A DNA stretch of 64,000 nt from Panicum virgatum (GCF_016808335.1 NC_053148.1:14598433-14662432); one strand, 5' to 3'. Shown: positions 1 through 12,296, counted from the stretch's first letter. Translations and numbers: made by a program. The notes: generated by a model from the sequence alone, not told the origin.

Positions 1-3000
1 AGCTTCACTGAAGCTGACGGACCCAGTTGCGCCGGCCCGAGCTCGCCAAAGTCGCGCTTCCGCCGCCGCCGCGACTGCTCCGCCGTCGACCCGCCTCCTC
101 CGACCACCTAGACCCAGCCCCGACCCTCACAAGGTTCGCTAGAGTCCCGTGACCATTTTCCCCCACCTCCACCTCACCGCCGGCGACGAACCTCGCCGAA
201 ATCGGCCAGATCCGCGGGTGTCCACCCGGCCAAGGTTTCAAATCTTTTTAAGGGCCTGAACGCAAAAGTACATGAACACTCTATGTTTTAATCTTGTGAA
301 CTTCAAAAATGCGTAGAAAATCGTAGAAAAATCAGAAAAATGCAAACTAAAATGTTTTAGAATCCTAGAAAAAAAATCTACAAGTTTTGTTACATGCACA
401 TCTTCTGTTTCCGTCTGTATCTTAATCTAGAAAAAAGATTATATTAAATAGGCCATAATTATTCTAGGAGTTTTGTTCGGTAACTATAGCTGGTTTTTGG
501 CTAGATGGTGTCTAGTACTGTTTTTAGTCTCTGGTAAAAGTTTGAACTCAAATGGAAATTATTTACTTGCTCAAAGATCCAAGATTCCTAGATCTACTAG
601 CTTTGTTCATGTATTAATATTGGTAGAACTATTAGTGATATATGTATGAAACTTTTTCCCTGCATGCATGTCACTAAATCCCTACTGATGCGCAAGTTTG
701 ACAAATTTTAGATCTGGTTTACTATATATTAGATTTAATTCTTGATAAGTAGTCTTTATTCATGATAAATAGTTCCTTTACTTAGAAAAATCTGAAAATA
801 ATTGTGGAACACTATTTTAGTCATATATTTAAGTCTGTAAAGGTTCAGCTCTAGTTGATGAGTAGAACTGTAGATTTAAATCATGTATGTTATACCATGT
901 CTAGTTTTGTTATTTTGTTCTGGATAAAATCTTGCATGTATGTTCATGATCTTTGAATTCATACCTATTCAGTATGACTATATGCTGTATAAAAAGTTTG
1001 ACATGCTATACTGGTCATCTTATTTTTCGAATCTTTATACGAGCTCATGCATAGTTTTATTCATAAGTAAATGTACTGCTGGATATAACGCTTTATATTT
1101 TTGCGGAAGAATGTTTAGATAGAAACTAAGCTCTGCTAAAAATTTGATGTCCAAAAACAGTGTAGAACTCTCTGTAGAAAATAAGTTGATAAATGAACGT
1201 TAACATTGTCGATTTTATGTCTCCTGTTATATGCTTAGATTAATTCTAGAAACATTACAGTACCGCGCAAATCATGTCTAGTTGTTGCTGTTAAATTTTG
1301 AGCTCCAGAATCCATGAATAGCACTCTGTACAAAATTATGAAGTTCCTAGTATAATCTGAGTTAGTGAATTTTCATGCTTAGATGCCTTGCTGTTAAATC
1401 CTGAAATTTTTACAGTACATTCAAGAATGCCTGACCTGCTAGATGTAAAATTTGCAGCACCAGTTCAGGTAAATAGCTTCTGTTATAAATTTCGTACACG
1501 TCTTTATGTTTCTAGTTAGAAATTGAAAACCCCAACACAGCTCATTTTATGAAGTAAAGTAAATCTAAGTACTACTCTATAAATGACTGCCCATGAACAT
1601 GAATTAAAAAGTTAATTACTGGAATCAACTATTTTGTTGGACTACAACTTTATCATGAAGGGAAGACTGAATTTATCGCATTGTAACACATAATCTCTGC
1701 ATTCATATAGAAACGGTAAATCTGATTGACGATGAATCTTGTCACTTCGGAGAGTGCTTATATTAATTGTACTAACCTGAGTCAAGACCTGGGCCAGGCC
1801 CCATAAGAGCCACAGGCTAACAGTGCTCAAGAAGGCAAGCCCCGGTGCATTTAAATCCTATTATTTTTGCCTATTCATTTATGTATATATATATGTGTTG
1901 TAATAATTTATTTATTTGCGCATTTAAGTTTTTAGGCGTTGTTTGTAATTGTAGATGCATGTTCCTAGGTTCCGATGTGATGCTCACCCGGTTTATCTCG
2001 ACTAGATGCATAGCTAATAGGACCGGTAAAAATCGAGTAGTTTTCTGCTACTTGCGAGATTATAGGAGTTGAAATACTTTTACATTCTGCAGTAATATAA
2101 GGACCACGGGCAGAGATGTGGTACTTGTGATTCCCTGTCTGTGCAGTGACAAAAATATTAAGGTCGCGGTGTGTGGCACATTTTATTAAGCTTTTGAAAG
2201 TACTAACCACATTCTGAGAAATATGTTAATCGGTAAGCTTAAGTACCTGATTGGACCGGCGAGTGGGATGACTTGCACTCTCTTTGTAGAAGTAGGTTTT
2301 ATTTTTGTCCAGACATACGGGTGTAGAGTGGTCGGACTCTGTAGTCGGGGAGGGTGCCTCGGATTGACAGACCGGAAAAAAGGGAAAAAGTTGTGTGGGT
2401 GGCATAGTTCCCCATACATGTGTGTTAGGTTCCTCTGGCCAGGTTAAGAAACTCAATTCGGAATCGTCCGCCTCTCACGGCATGAGACTGCTTAACAATT
2501 TCTGTCACATAGAGTAACAAGTGGAATATGTTGATGATTAATCCTGTTGTATGAATTAATATTTTATCTACCATGCATGTTTAGAAGTAGGATGCTTACT
2601 TAGAATGGTTAAACAAACTAGATTCTAAAAGCTAAAATTTGAAAATAAGGACCTATTCTTTGTTGCTTTTCAGCAAAATAAACCCAGAGCCTTTTTAGAG
2701 TCTTGCATGTCTAGTTAACAGACTAAGGTATATCCGATCAAGGGTAAGTCTTGCTGAGTATTAGTATACTCAGCCTTACTTGTGGCACTATTTTTCAGGT
2801 ACTTTTGAGGATATGATAGCTGTTTTGACTTGGCCTTGTACACTGCCTTCGGGTTGGTCAGTTGAGTGGGACGGTCCCTCAGTGCGTGCTGATACCCCTC
2901 CTACAGAGTGATGTCACATACGGGCTTCATTGTAGCATTTTATACATATCGCTAGTCGTCGTACTTTTACTCTTCCGCTGAATAAAGAACTCTGATGAAA

Positions 3001-3277
3001 TGTATTAGTTAAGACTTCTGTAGTACATTACTTTGCCGCACATGTTTGTAATAAATTTAAATTCCACTGCATATCTCTGAGTTGTAAGAAATGTTCTGTG
3101 TTGTACTCTCTGGGCTCGCCTTCGTGTGAGTTGCTTGTTTGTTATGATCCAGATTTAGGGTGGCTTTAATCGGGACTTTACCTGAGGAACCACGGTTAGA
3201 GAGCGAGTTGGATCAGCGTTGCCTAGCAACAATGGTTATCGCACTCGGACCCACTTGAATTGGGTGGTTCCGCCACA
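1..3277 (+). mobile_element. Chromovirus-type gypsy LTR, 5' end outside the window
   Basis: This stretch is colinear with the reverse complement of the long LTR at 59013-63439. The shared parts are a GC-rich U3 block (1-240), a long AT-rich block, the segment around 1645-1730 that matches 60500-60670, a block around 2220-2460 that matches 59820-60060, and the same final CCGCCACA ending at 3277. No primer-binding site follows, so it is a solo or truncated LTR rather than the 5' end of an element. The small ORFs inside have no family features. An unusual part is 2690-2930, which resembles a transcribed leader just before the LTR end. Confidence 0.75.
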
Positions 3278-3278
3278 C

Positions 3279-3929
3279 ACCATCCCACAAAGAGTAAAAC
3301 TACCCGAGCACTAGTCTGAAAGGGAGTAGTCGGGGATGCTTCCCGCTAGGCCTGATCATCTATCGGGCCGGGCCGGGTCGGGTTCGGGTCAGGTCACTTC
3401 GGGTTTCGGGTCAAAAAATGTTGGCCCATGCCCGGCCCATGAAATGGTCGGGTCGGGTTGGGTTCGGGTTGGGTCGGGTTGGCCCGCAATTTTGTGTGTA
3501 ATTTTTGGGTTGGATCGGATTTTTTTGAGTTTTGGGTCAAAAATTCTGGCCCGTACCCGACCCGTCACTTGCTTGGGTCGGGTCGGGTTGGGTGACCCGT
3601 GATCAGGCCTACTTCCCGCCGAGTTCAAGGGCTTAAAAGTAACAGAAACTGCCCGTGTACCGACCGAAACAGGATCACGGAGATGTTACCAAGGTGGGAA
3701 CACCGTTCCAGGGAGAGCAAAACTACTCGAGGACTTGCCTGATAGGGAGTAGTCGGAGATGCTTCCCGCCGAGTTCAAAAGCTTGAAAGTAACAAAATTG
3801 CCCGTGTACCTGTCGTAACAGGATCACGAAGATGTTACCTGAGTGGGAACACCGTCCCATGGAGAGCAAAACTACCCGTGTACTAGTCTGATTGGGAGTA
3901 GTCAGAGAAGCTTCCCACCGAGTTCAAGG
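3279..3929. repeat. 148-bp tandem repeat, about 2.5 copies, split by a MITE
   Basis: The unit beginning ACCRTYCCA and continuing GAGAGCAAAACTACYCG recurs at about 3279, 3702 and 3851. After removing the MITE and its duplicated target, both spacings are 148-149 bp. The array lies directly between the end of one LTR (3277) and the TGTAACATC start of another (3930). No coding potential is evident. Confidence 0.7.
3347..3611. mobile_element. hAT-type MITE with perfect 8-bp target duplication
   Basis: The 265-bp insert starts TAGGCCTGATCA and ends with its exact inverse TGATCAGGCCTA. It is flanked on both sides by CTTCCCGC (3339-3346 and 3612-3619), an 8-bp duplication typical of the hAT superfamily. 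The uninterrupted sister repeat copies show the empty site. The interior is made of degenerate GGGTCGGG/GGGTTCGGG runs and has no transposase. Confidence 0.88.
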
Positions 3930-5262
3930 TGTAACATCTCGTAAATTTATAAAACATTTAATTGTGCAAAAATATGAATTTTCAAAAACTTTTTGTATGG
4001 CATGAAATTAGCTAGAACACTTCAAGGATAAACTCTACCTTTCCTTCAATTCCTAGAAATAAAAATCTAATTAAATATAAGGACTCAAATGTTAGTGTGA
4101 AAATATTTGGATTTGAATTGGAGTTATGCCTCCACCCTGTTTAAAGTTGTTTGATCGGTGTTTGTTTGAATTTGAGTGAAGTTTGTTTTGAAAAAGCCAT
4201 TCAAAATAACCTTAAGAGCTAACCCTAACTCGGGCTCAATGCCCCTAACCTAGCTAGCCCAAAACCCTTTTCTGGCCCAACTTGCACGCGCGCCTGCACC
4301 ACCCGACCCCGGTTCCAGTCCAGTGGTCAGCCCACCACCACCGCGTGCCCCAACCCGCGAACATGGCCCAACTCGCCCCTCTGCCACTCCCCGTGCGGCC
4401 ACACTGGCCCGTTACCACCCACTTCACCCCGTCATCGCGAAGCCACTGACAAGCGGGTCCCGCTTGTCAGCTTTCTCTTCCAACCGCCCGCCTTCGCCTG
4501 CCTGCCACCCGCCTTCGCTGCGCGACAAGGGCCGAAATCACCCCGCTCTCGCGCTGCGAATCCCGCCACATCCCTAGGCGCCAAGCCGCTAGATGCTCGC
4601 CACGTAACCTCACGCGCTCCCCGAGCCGCGCCGGACAATCCTCGGAATCCGTGCCAGCTAGGAGCCCTCCAACCTTAGCGCCGCGCCTATAAGAACCCGC
4701 GCAGCCACACCCCCTAAAACCCTAGACCACCCGGGGACTTTCCCCCTTTCTGTCGCCGCCGCAATTGGAGCCAGAAGCCGAGGAGGGCGAGAAGAAGGGG
4801 AGGAGGGGAAAGAGTCGCCCCTGCAGGAGCTCATCGTCGACCCGGCCCCCCGAACGAATCCATCTCCATTGCTGCACGACACTGCACAGCCCTGGCTCGT
4901 CCCTGCACCGAATCGCCGCTGCGCGGAGCCTCTCTCCGACGAACTGCATGGTAGGCTGCCACCACTCGCCCTTCCTCTTGCTGCCAGCCTAGTGCCAATA
5001 TGCCAACCCTAGCGAGCCTAGGAACCTTCTTTTCCCTCTTGAGTCTCGCCTGCAGGAGCCCAACGCGCCGCCGACCGAAATCTGCAGACCGCCGTCGCAT
5101 TTTCCCGTCGCTGCCCTTACCTCGCCGCCACGCCACGTCGTGGACCCAGGATGCCGGTGCTCCGTGCGCATGGCATGGCCGTGCCGCAGCCCTAGGATGT
5201 CAGTGGTCCGCATGCGCGAGTGCGACACCAGATCACCGCCAACCGTGAGGTCGGACGTGATC
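3930..5262 (+). mobile_element. LTR fragment (gypsy-like) with promoter-like segment
   Basis: It begins TGTAACATC, the kind of start used by grass gypsy LTRs, and runs from AT-rich U3 into a GC-rich segment. A CTATAAGAACCC element near 4686-4697 could be a TATA box, followed by a C/G-rich leader. The ORFs of 75-101 aa in several frames reflect GC bias and have no recognisable domain. The 3' LTR end and primer site were not found, so the right border is approximate. Confidence 0.5.
4686..4697 (+). promoter_or_regulatory. Possible LTR TATA box
   Basis: CTATAAGAACCC lies between the GC-rich U3-like DNA and a C-rich stretch in the LTR fragment. Its position fits a pol II promoter in U3. This is by composition only. 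Confidence 0.35.
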
Positions 5263-5467
5263 TTTTATTTTGTTCTGGAACAATTTATGTCTATATAACA
5301 TTTTTTATCTTTAGTGGACTCGTGCGATAGTATGATTTATGTGCCATGAATAGACGGAAGCCCCAGCAGCCCTAGGCTGGCCTTCTGCGATGACAGCGGC
5401 CCCGTTAGCATGTGCTACATACAGATTCCCCCTATGCGTTTCCACGCTGCTTCGCTCTCGTGATGAT

Positions 5468-5841
5468 AGGCCGTGTTTATATCCAAAATCTCAAAATCCA
5501 AAATAATTGTAAATCATCTGTATGGTGTATTAAATATAGTTGAAAAATAAATCGCATTACACAAATGGACTGTAAATCGCGAGACGAATCTAATGAGTCT
5601 AATTAGATCGTGATTAGACACTAAATTGCTACAGTAAATCTACAGTAAACATATGCTAATGATGGATTAATTAGGCTCATTATATTCGCCTCATAGTTTA
5701 CAGACGAGATCTATAATTAGTTTTGTGATTAGTCTATATTTAATACTTGAAATATTGAAAGATTCTCTTCCAAAAATCCAAAATAGAGGAAGCTATTACC
5801 AAAATTTGGTAGCTGGTCTAATGATTATCCAAAAGCAGCCT
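5468..5841. mobile_element. MITE, about 374 bp
   Basis: Inverted ends AGGCCGTGTTTAT and its imperfect partner AAAAGCAGCCT bound an AT-rich non-coding interior. The interior carries signature phrases of a family common in grasses (GACGAATCTAATGAG, GGATTAATTAGGCTCA). The target duplication is not clear. The 200 bp to its left (5263-5467) show nothing recognisable. Confidence 0.65.
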
Positions 5842-6064
5842 AAGAACAAGTATTATAAGGTCTGGTCAGCAGGTTGAGAGGTTGTCCACGTCAAAAAATC
5901 TTAAGTGGAGGAGTGAGAAAAAAAAGAGAGAAACGAACGGGCAATTGATGAGTCGCTCGGCTAAATCACGAGCATCGAGAACAAAGCGTCCATTCCCAGC
6001 CAGCTGCAGGCGCCTCAGCAGGCGCGTCTTTCTCCTTCCGATCCCCTGTGCCATTCCTCTCATG

Positions 6065-6296
6065 TGGCCAAAAAGTTTGAGTTTGAGTACTGTAGTATAT
6101 TTCGTTGTTATTTGACAATTAATATCTAATTGTGGATTAATTAGATTTAAAAAATTCGTCTCGTGGTAATCAGTTAAACTATATAATTAGTTATTTTTTT
6201 GAACTGTATTTAATACTTCATGCATGTGCTCGAAAATTCGACGTGACAATCACTGTGCAAACTTTTTCACAAACTAAACGCAGCCTAAAATCAACT
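6065..6296. mobile_element. MITE related to the previous one, decayed
   Basis: The stretch includes GTGGATTAATTAGATT, AATTCGTCTCGTGGT, CATGCATGTGCTCGAAAATTCGA and a right end ACTAAACGCAGCC. It belongs to the same broad grass MITE group as 5468-5841 but is shorter. The left end is degenerate. The 5842-6064 stretch between the two MITEs shows nothing clear. Confidence 0.6.
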
Positions 6297-6420
6297 ACAT
6301 GCTCTACATAGGTCTGCCCACCTGAGCTACTGGGCAGGAAGGTATAGGAAGCTGGAAGCAGGTCAGCGGGGCACGACTGCCGCGCAGCAAGCGCTACAGG
6401 CCAAAAGTGAGTATTATTGG

Positions 6421-6569
6421 TTGTGTTTGCTTGGCTGTGGCTGATGACTGGTGCTGATTTGTTATGAGAGAACAGTACTGTTGACTGGCTAGTAACTAGT
6501 GGCTGGTGCTAATTTAGTATTAGAGAACAGTACTGCTAGCTGGTTGGCTGACGAGTCAAGCGAACACAG
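6421..6569. mobile_element. Small MITE with internal direct repeat
   Basis: The ends TTGTGTTTGCTTGGCTG and the inverse of GAGTCAAGCGAACACAG form an imperfect terminal inverted repeat. Two direct copies of a block of about 31 bp ending GAGAACAGTACTG (6450-6480 and 6503-6533) lie inside. No coding sequence is present and the target duplication is unclear. Confidence 0.55.
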
Positions 6570-7029
6570 TGTTGCTTGAAAGCAACCAGTTTTGGGTAAT
6601 GAAACTAAACAATGTTTTTTATGTCAATTAGTTTTGCATGATCTGATGGGATACTGTGTTGATAATCTATTTTTTTGAATAAAAAATTTGATGAAGTATT
6701 ACGATATTTATCTATTTGTTATTTCTAGTATGAGTTAGATATGAGATTTGGTAAAATAACTATATAGATGTAACCACAACAGAACATTTATACATGCAGG
6801 CATTGATTACTCGTGCTTTTAATATAACTGTCCTCCCAGCCAGCCTAATAGCCAAATCATTGTATGAAATGGCTATATTATGAGCTAAATATGACATGAC
6901 AAATGTATACCGCCGGCTGCCGACTAAATCATTAGTTCTGCTCTAAACGTACCTAGCCTCAAGCCCTCAACTGACCCGCCTCGTGTACTAACATAGACAG
7001 GTGGACCGAAGCTAGGCCCCAACGTCATC

Positions 7030-7714
7030 CACACAAATTTGAAAACGTCCCCACTCCGTGCCGGGACCACTGCCCCGGTGCAGTCACCCTCGCCCGCCCG
7101 CCCGCCCACCCACCCGCACGCACACGTGGACGGCGGCGGGGCGGCCCACCTTTCCCGTGACCCATGGCGGGCGGGGCCCACCCGCCGGCGCCCGGGCTGC
7201 CCTGCCGGCGAGGCGGCGTGCGGGCTGGCCGGGACGCGGCGCGGCGCAGGTGCTTGAGAGCAGCGCCCGGTGGCGCTGCAGACGCGCGGGGGCGGGGCAC
7301 CAACGCAACGCAGGGCGCGAGGCACGGCGCGCGCGAGACGCCATTGGAGATCCAGATGCCATGGAGAGAGATGGATAGAGGGGATCAGAGGACGAAGAAG
7401 ATGAGCATTTTGATTCAAATTTTTTTAGAAACACAACGAAAAAATAAGTAGTGGTGTGTTTGAAAGAGTTATAAAATTGTAATGGTATGGTTTTAATATG
7501 ATGAATTGTAATGGCAAATTAATAAATTAAAGTAATTGTAATGGCACGGATCCCATTAATTTTTTTTTAGCATTGCCTTTATCTATCGCTACCACCCGCA
7601 CTACTCGACCCGTGACTCCCCTTCCTTCCTCGTCTGTCGGCCGGCGTCACTCCCCCCCTCCTTCCCTGCTCCGCCGCCGGGTGGCTCCTCTCCCTCTCCT
7701 TCCGCCGCGGATCC
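7030..7714 (+). promoter_or_regulatory. GC-rich upstream region and 5' UTR of formate dehydrogenase
   Basis: A CpG-dense block (7030-7350) contains a G-box CACGTG (about 7124). It is followed by an AT-rich 100 bp with three copies of AATTGTAATGG (7475-7545), then a C/T-rich stretch leading to the ATG at 7715. The transcription start cannot be placed. The several overlapping GC-rich ORFs here (including a 164-codon one on the minus strand) are not supported as genes. 6570-7029 holds nothing recognisable. Confidence 0.4.
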
Positions 7715-10700
7715 ATGGCGATGTGGAGGGCCGCCGCGAGGCAGCTGGTCGACCGGGCGCTCGGCGCAAGGGCCGCGCACGTAATCTATCCGATCCTCTC
7801 CTTTTTTTCCCCTTTCTCGTTGCGTTCTCGTTTCCGTGCTCCGCTTCTCCCTGCGGACTCCTCGCGCGGCCGTTGATCCGTCGCGGTACCCGAGTCCAGC
7901 CTCGGGAAAGAGCGCGGGCTTCCGCTTGCGATTCTGCCGCTTCAGGTCAGCGTGTGATTATTTGGGCCCGGGGGAGTTCCGGAGTTCCGCGGTCTCCTCT
8001 TCCCGCGTGAAATTTGGCAGAGAATTTTGTTCGCATCAGATGTAGAACTCTGTTGTTCGCATCAGATGTAGAACTCTGGAGGCTGATTAAGCAGTCCGAT
8101 GTGTGAAGGCTGGGCTCTTATCGGCTTCTCTCTCTGTGTTCCGCAGACGTCTGCAGGCAGCAAGAAGATCGTGGGGGTGTTCTACAAGGCTGGCGAGTAC
8201 TTCGACAAGAACCCCAACTTCGTCGGATGCGTCGAGGGGGCACTCGGCATCCGCAGCTGGCTCGAATCACAGGGCCATCACTACATTGTCACTGATGACA
8301 AGGAGGGCCCCAACAGCGGTCAGTAGCTCCCCAAAGATCAGTGTTTGTTACTGTTATTTTTTCCCCTTCTCAAGTCTTCTGTACTTCTGAACTCGTAGAA
8401 TTCTGATATAGTCTCATAGAAGCATCCATAGTCCACGTATGGTGCCTCCTTTACATGAAAAGCTCTGGTGTTTAGGTTGCTACATGATGCATATATGAAT
8501 ATATGATATAATATATCTTGCCAACGAAGACTCTTCTTTTCTCTATTTATACAGCACTGTTTTACATCCTTTCCAATTTCCATGGTTCATGGCAGAGGGA
8601 AAAATTGTTTTCTTGATTAAATGATTGACGGCTGATGAGTAGTGTGGTTAGAGCATCTCCAAAAGACTCTGTAAAAAGAGTTAGATAGGTAAAAATGGAT
8701 AAATCCCTTTAAAATCAGCATCCAACAGCCTCTTTATAGTGCTCCCTTCGCCATCCCAATCGGCATCCCACCTCCCGCCCTCGGCATCTTTGCCGTGCGG
8801 GCCTTTCTCGCTATCTCGCCTGCACCGTACCCTCCGATTCGCCCCTCCCAAGCTGTGTGGAGCTTCCCGGCGTGGCTCCCGCCCTCCCCCTGGCGCGAGC
8901 TCCCCAGCAAGGCGGCCGGCAAGAAGGCACAGCTGTCCACGCAAGATGGAGAGGCACGCGGCAGCGGCGGCAGCTTTCGGCGCCACGGACGACGATGCTC
9001 GATGCTCGCCCCATCACCGCCACCAGACACCACCAGTGCCCCACTACACGCTGTCTCCATTCAGCTCGGTGCTCCCGTGGCTGTCCACCTCATCCGAGAA
9101 GCACTTCAGCTGCTGCTGCTCGCCACAGCCGCCATGGTGGTGCTGGTGGGACTGCTGCTGCGGCGGCGGCGTGGTGAAGTGGATGGGCACCACATCCTTG
9201 CGATCTTGGTATAGGTGCTCCTGGTTCATGTCCCTCTTGCTTAGCGACATGAACTTGGTCGCGAGAAGGAGAAACACCAGTGAGCAATCAGGTAGTACAA
9301 GCTGGAAAGATGCGGCTGCGACAGCGAGAGCGAAGGGGAGAGCTTGTGTCCCAAGAGCACGGGCAGCGGCAAGTGGCGATGGCAGCGTCAAGGGATGCTC
9401 CGGCGGCTGGAGAAGCTGTTGCATTTGTCACCCTTTGAATAGCTAAATAGCTAGTTAAATGGCTAGCTAAATGGAATTTGGCTAGTGTGATTTGAAAAAG
9501 CTCTTGGAGATGCTCTTACCTCTGGCTTAACCCTACTTTGCATGCAATTCGGGAATTACACAGGAATTAGCTTTAAGCTTGTCATACTTGCTTATAGCTG
9601 TATCACTGTAGATGTTCAGGCATGCCAATTCTGCATCTGTGTTTTAACCTTAACATTCTTTTATGCTTCAATTTTTACAAAGGTGACAGTATACAACTTT
9701 TTTTTACATATATTTGTAACTCTTACTGTTGTTGGGCGACAAAGGTCAGTTGCCTAGCAGTGGGCCCTGCGCAGGTTATTTGTAACCTGCTCACCCACCA
9801 TGGTTTGCGTTGCGACTTAGAGTCCTAGGACTATCTCCTTCTCTACTCAATGACATAACTAGTACAAATTATTTTTGCAATTAAAATTGCTGTTTTCATG
9901 GGACTGATTATTGTTTTCACTAAATTGTGTTCTTATTTCCAGAACTGGAGAGGCACATTGAAGACATGCATGTCCTGATTACCACCCCGTTCCACCCAGC
10001 TTATGTTACTGCAGAGAGGATTAAGAAGGCAAAGAACCTTGAGCTTCTTCTCACGGCTGGAATCGGCTCCGATCATATCGATTTGCCAGCAGCCGCTGCT
10101 GCAGGCTTAACCGTAGCAGAGGTTACTGGAAGTAACACCGTCTCCGTGGCAGAAGATGAGCTCTTGCGCATTCTGATTCTGGTCAGAAACTTCTTGCCTG
10201 GGTATCAACAGGTGGTTCAAGGAGAGTGGAATGTCGCAGGCATTGCCCACAGAGCTTATGATCTTGAAGGAAAAACTGTTGGAACTGTTGGGGCCGGTCG
10301 GATCGGCAGGCTCTTGCTTCAGCGTCTTAAGCCCTTCAACTGCAACCTGCTTTACCATGACCGACTTAAGATCGACCCAGAGCTTGAGAAAGAAATTGGT
10401 GCCAAGTTTGAAGAGGACCTGGATGCTATGCTTCCAAAGTGTGATGTGATCGTGATCAACACACCACTTACCGAGAAAACAAGGTTTATGTTTGTCAAGT
10501 ACTTGCCCTTTCCAAAATCATTTAACATATGACTTTTCTGAGTTTTTGGTTATTCCTTTGTTCAGAGGCATGTTTAACAAAGAGAGGATCGCAAAGATGA
10601 AGAAAGGTGTAATTGTTGTGAATAATGCTCGAGGAGCAATCATGGATACTCAGGCAGTTGCAGACGCTTGTTCCAGTGGTCACATTGCTGGTACCTACAT

Positions 10701-11805
10701 CTGTTCATTTATTTTCTTTAGCTTTTACATTCCAGTATTTCTTCGCATGTCAGCCTAATTCTACTGATGGGGTCCCTGAAGTATATAAGAAGCTTGCCAT
10801 GCTTGCATTTTGTGAAATCAGTATTAAAACTTCAAATCTGTAGAATATAAGCCAATGATGCGACTTTTTGATATTTGTTCTAAAAATTTGCTGAGGTACT
10901 ACCATATGTACTCTGCTCCTATATGAGTGATGAGTATTATTGCTGTGGCCTTGTTTTCTTTTATAAAAATTAGAGCCATTATGCTTCACATATCATTACT
11001 ACATTTTATTTGAAGAATAGGGAAACGACGCAATATATACTGACCTGTATTTCCTCACATGTAACATCTCATTCCCATTTCTCAGGGTATGGTGGTGATG
11101 TGTGGTTCCCCCAGCCAGCACCAAAGGATCACCCATGGCGCTACATGCCTAACCATGCCATGACCCCCCACATCTCTGGGACTACAATTGATGCTCAGGT
11201 TAGTTTCTGAGTTTTCTTTACTACCCGAGTCTAAAGTCTAATACCTTGTAGGAACTTGGTATCTGTGTTTCCTGCATTAGTTTAGTAAGGGAGCAGCATC
11301 TTTGCAACATCTCATCACGGTTGACGTGATCATGCCCTACCATAAGCTGACTAGTTTATGTCATTCATTTAGTGGGCGAACTTAAACTCTGGATGTGGTT
11401 GCTCATATTTCTCTGTAGCACATTAAAAACAATGCACATTGACACCAAAAGCAAGACAGCCAGCACTTGGAAGTTGTGGGTACTGGCGCCAAATTTCTTG
11501 TTAGAATGGCGGTCACCTTAAGGAATATCTAGAATATCATACTGAGAAACCAGTTAATTTATGCAATCTAACTAAAGCAGAGCGTAATTTAAGACAAGTT
11601 ACCTATATGCACTACTCTGTTTTCTATCTATTGTCGCACATGCTTTTGACCATATCTGCCATGTCGGATGGCTAACAAACAATTCGTGCAGCTGCGGTAT
11701 GCCGAGGGTGTGCGGGACATGCTGGACAGGTACTTCAAGGGTGAGGACTTCCCCGTGCAAAACTACATCGTCAAGGAAGGCCAGCTCGCAAGCCAATACC
11801 AGTGA
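7715..11805 (+). CDS. FDH: Formate dehydrogenase, mitochondrial, NAD-dependent (six exons)
   Basis: The enzyme oxidises formate to CO2 with NAD+ in the mitochondrial matrix. Exons: 7715-7780, 8147-8318, 9943-10483, 10566-10690, 11086-11198 and 11692-11805. All introns are GT-AG and the joined frame gives 376 codons, the usual plant length. Residues 1-22 are Arg/Ala-rich, as in a mitochondrial presequence. The D-isomer-specific 2-hydroxyacid dehydrogenase fold follows. It shows Asn144 in [10 protein letters not shown], the Rossmann motif GAGRIG (196-201), the NAD-selecting Asp219, and catalytic Arg282 in NNARGA. Gln311 and His330 in TPHISG complete the formate-binding set. The start is the first ATG; a second Met lies two codons later. 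Intron 2 (1.6 kb) is enlarged by a transposon. No frameshift or stop breaks the exons, so the gene looks functional. Confidence 0.97.
8651..9515. mobile_element. Tourist/PIF-Harbinger-like element in FDH intron 2
   Basis: GAGCATCTCCAAAAG at the left and CTCTTGGAGATGCTC at the right are inverted. Both are flanked by TTA (8648-8650 and 9516-9518), the 3-bp duplication of PIF/Harbinger elements. At 865 bp it is long for a MITE. Its GC-rich centre (8790-9440) differs sharply from the AT-rich ends and reads like exon sequence, so it may have captured host DNA. No transposase is visible. Confidence 0.82.
9044..9424 (-). pseudogene. Possible captured gene fragment inside the Tourist-like element
   Basis: An open frame of 126 codons runs opposite to FDH. 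It has a hydrophobic stretch ([11 protein letters not shown], about residues 48-58) and then a polar C-terminal part with Gln/His-rich low complexity (QQQSHQHHH) ending at a stop. Codon use is GC-rich and gene-like. The protein family is not recognised. The plus-strand frame over the same DNA (8739-9446) is longer but has no sensible domain. A chance frame in GC-rich DNA is the main alternative. Confidence 0.35.
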
Positions 11806-12060
11806 TCGCGCACACCATAGGCCAGAGCTGTATCCTTTTCTTTCCTCTGGTGAGAATTGCGAGGAGAAACTGTTGTTCCATCGCTGTATGTGTAGAAGTT
11901 CTCACGGAGACCTGTCGGCCACCGGAAATAAACAAGATATGCCTTTGCTGGCATTGCATCGTGGAAATAAACTAGACTTTGTGGTTGGTCTCGTGGGATC
12001 GTCGTTAACCCTGCCATTTTATGAACACTTTTTCCTGGAGAAAATCATATATGTTTTGAG
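11806..12060 (+). terminator. FDH 3' UTR with two polyadenylation-type signals
   Basis: Two near-identical GGAAATAAAC words occur (about 11926 and 11963), each holding AATAAA within 170 bp of the stop codon. A T/G-rich stretch follows near 12000-12060. This fits a plant 3' end. Cleavage sites cannot be read directly. Confidence 0.5.
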
Positions 12061-12091
12061 TTCCGGTGGATATGTAATCGAGTGCTTATAT

Positions 12092-12296
12092 AGGTTCTGT
12101 TTGTTTTCGTTTAGCTTATAATCTAAGTGTGGCCGAGAGAAACGAAGATTTTCTCTCTTCTCAATTCTCGCTTCTCATAGTTTAAATTTCTAAAGTAGAT
12201 TACCATAGAAGCGAAAATAAAAGAGGCGTTTGGTGGGATTATTGTTTATTTCCATCAATAAGTCAATTATAATCGGAACCAAACAGGGCCATAAAA
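12092..12296. mobile_element. Probable MITE downstream of FDH
   Basis: The left end GGTTCTGTTTGTTTTCG and right end CGGAACCAAACAGGGCC are imperfect inverted repeats of the grass GGCCCTGTTTGGTTCC type. They enclose about 170 bp of non-coding DNA. Target duplication is uncertain. Confidence 0.5.

Noticed and set aside
3360..3600. Interstitial telomere-like DNA (GGGTT/GGGTCGGG)
   Set aside because: Plant telomere repeats are TTTAGGG; these runs lie inside a MITE with clear ends and target duplication.
6924..7451. Several 70-164-codon frames upstream of FDH
   Set aside because: Very high GC makes stops rare; frames overlap on both strands and none shows a family motif or intron structure.
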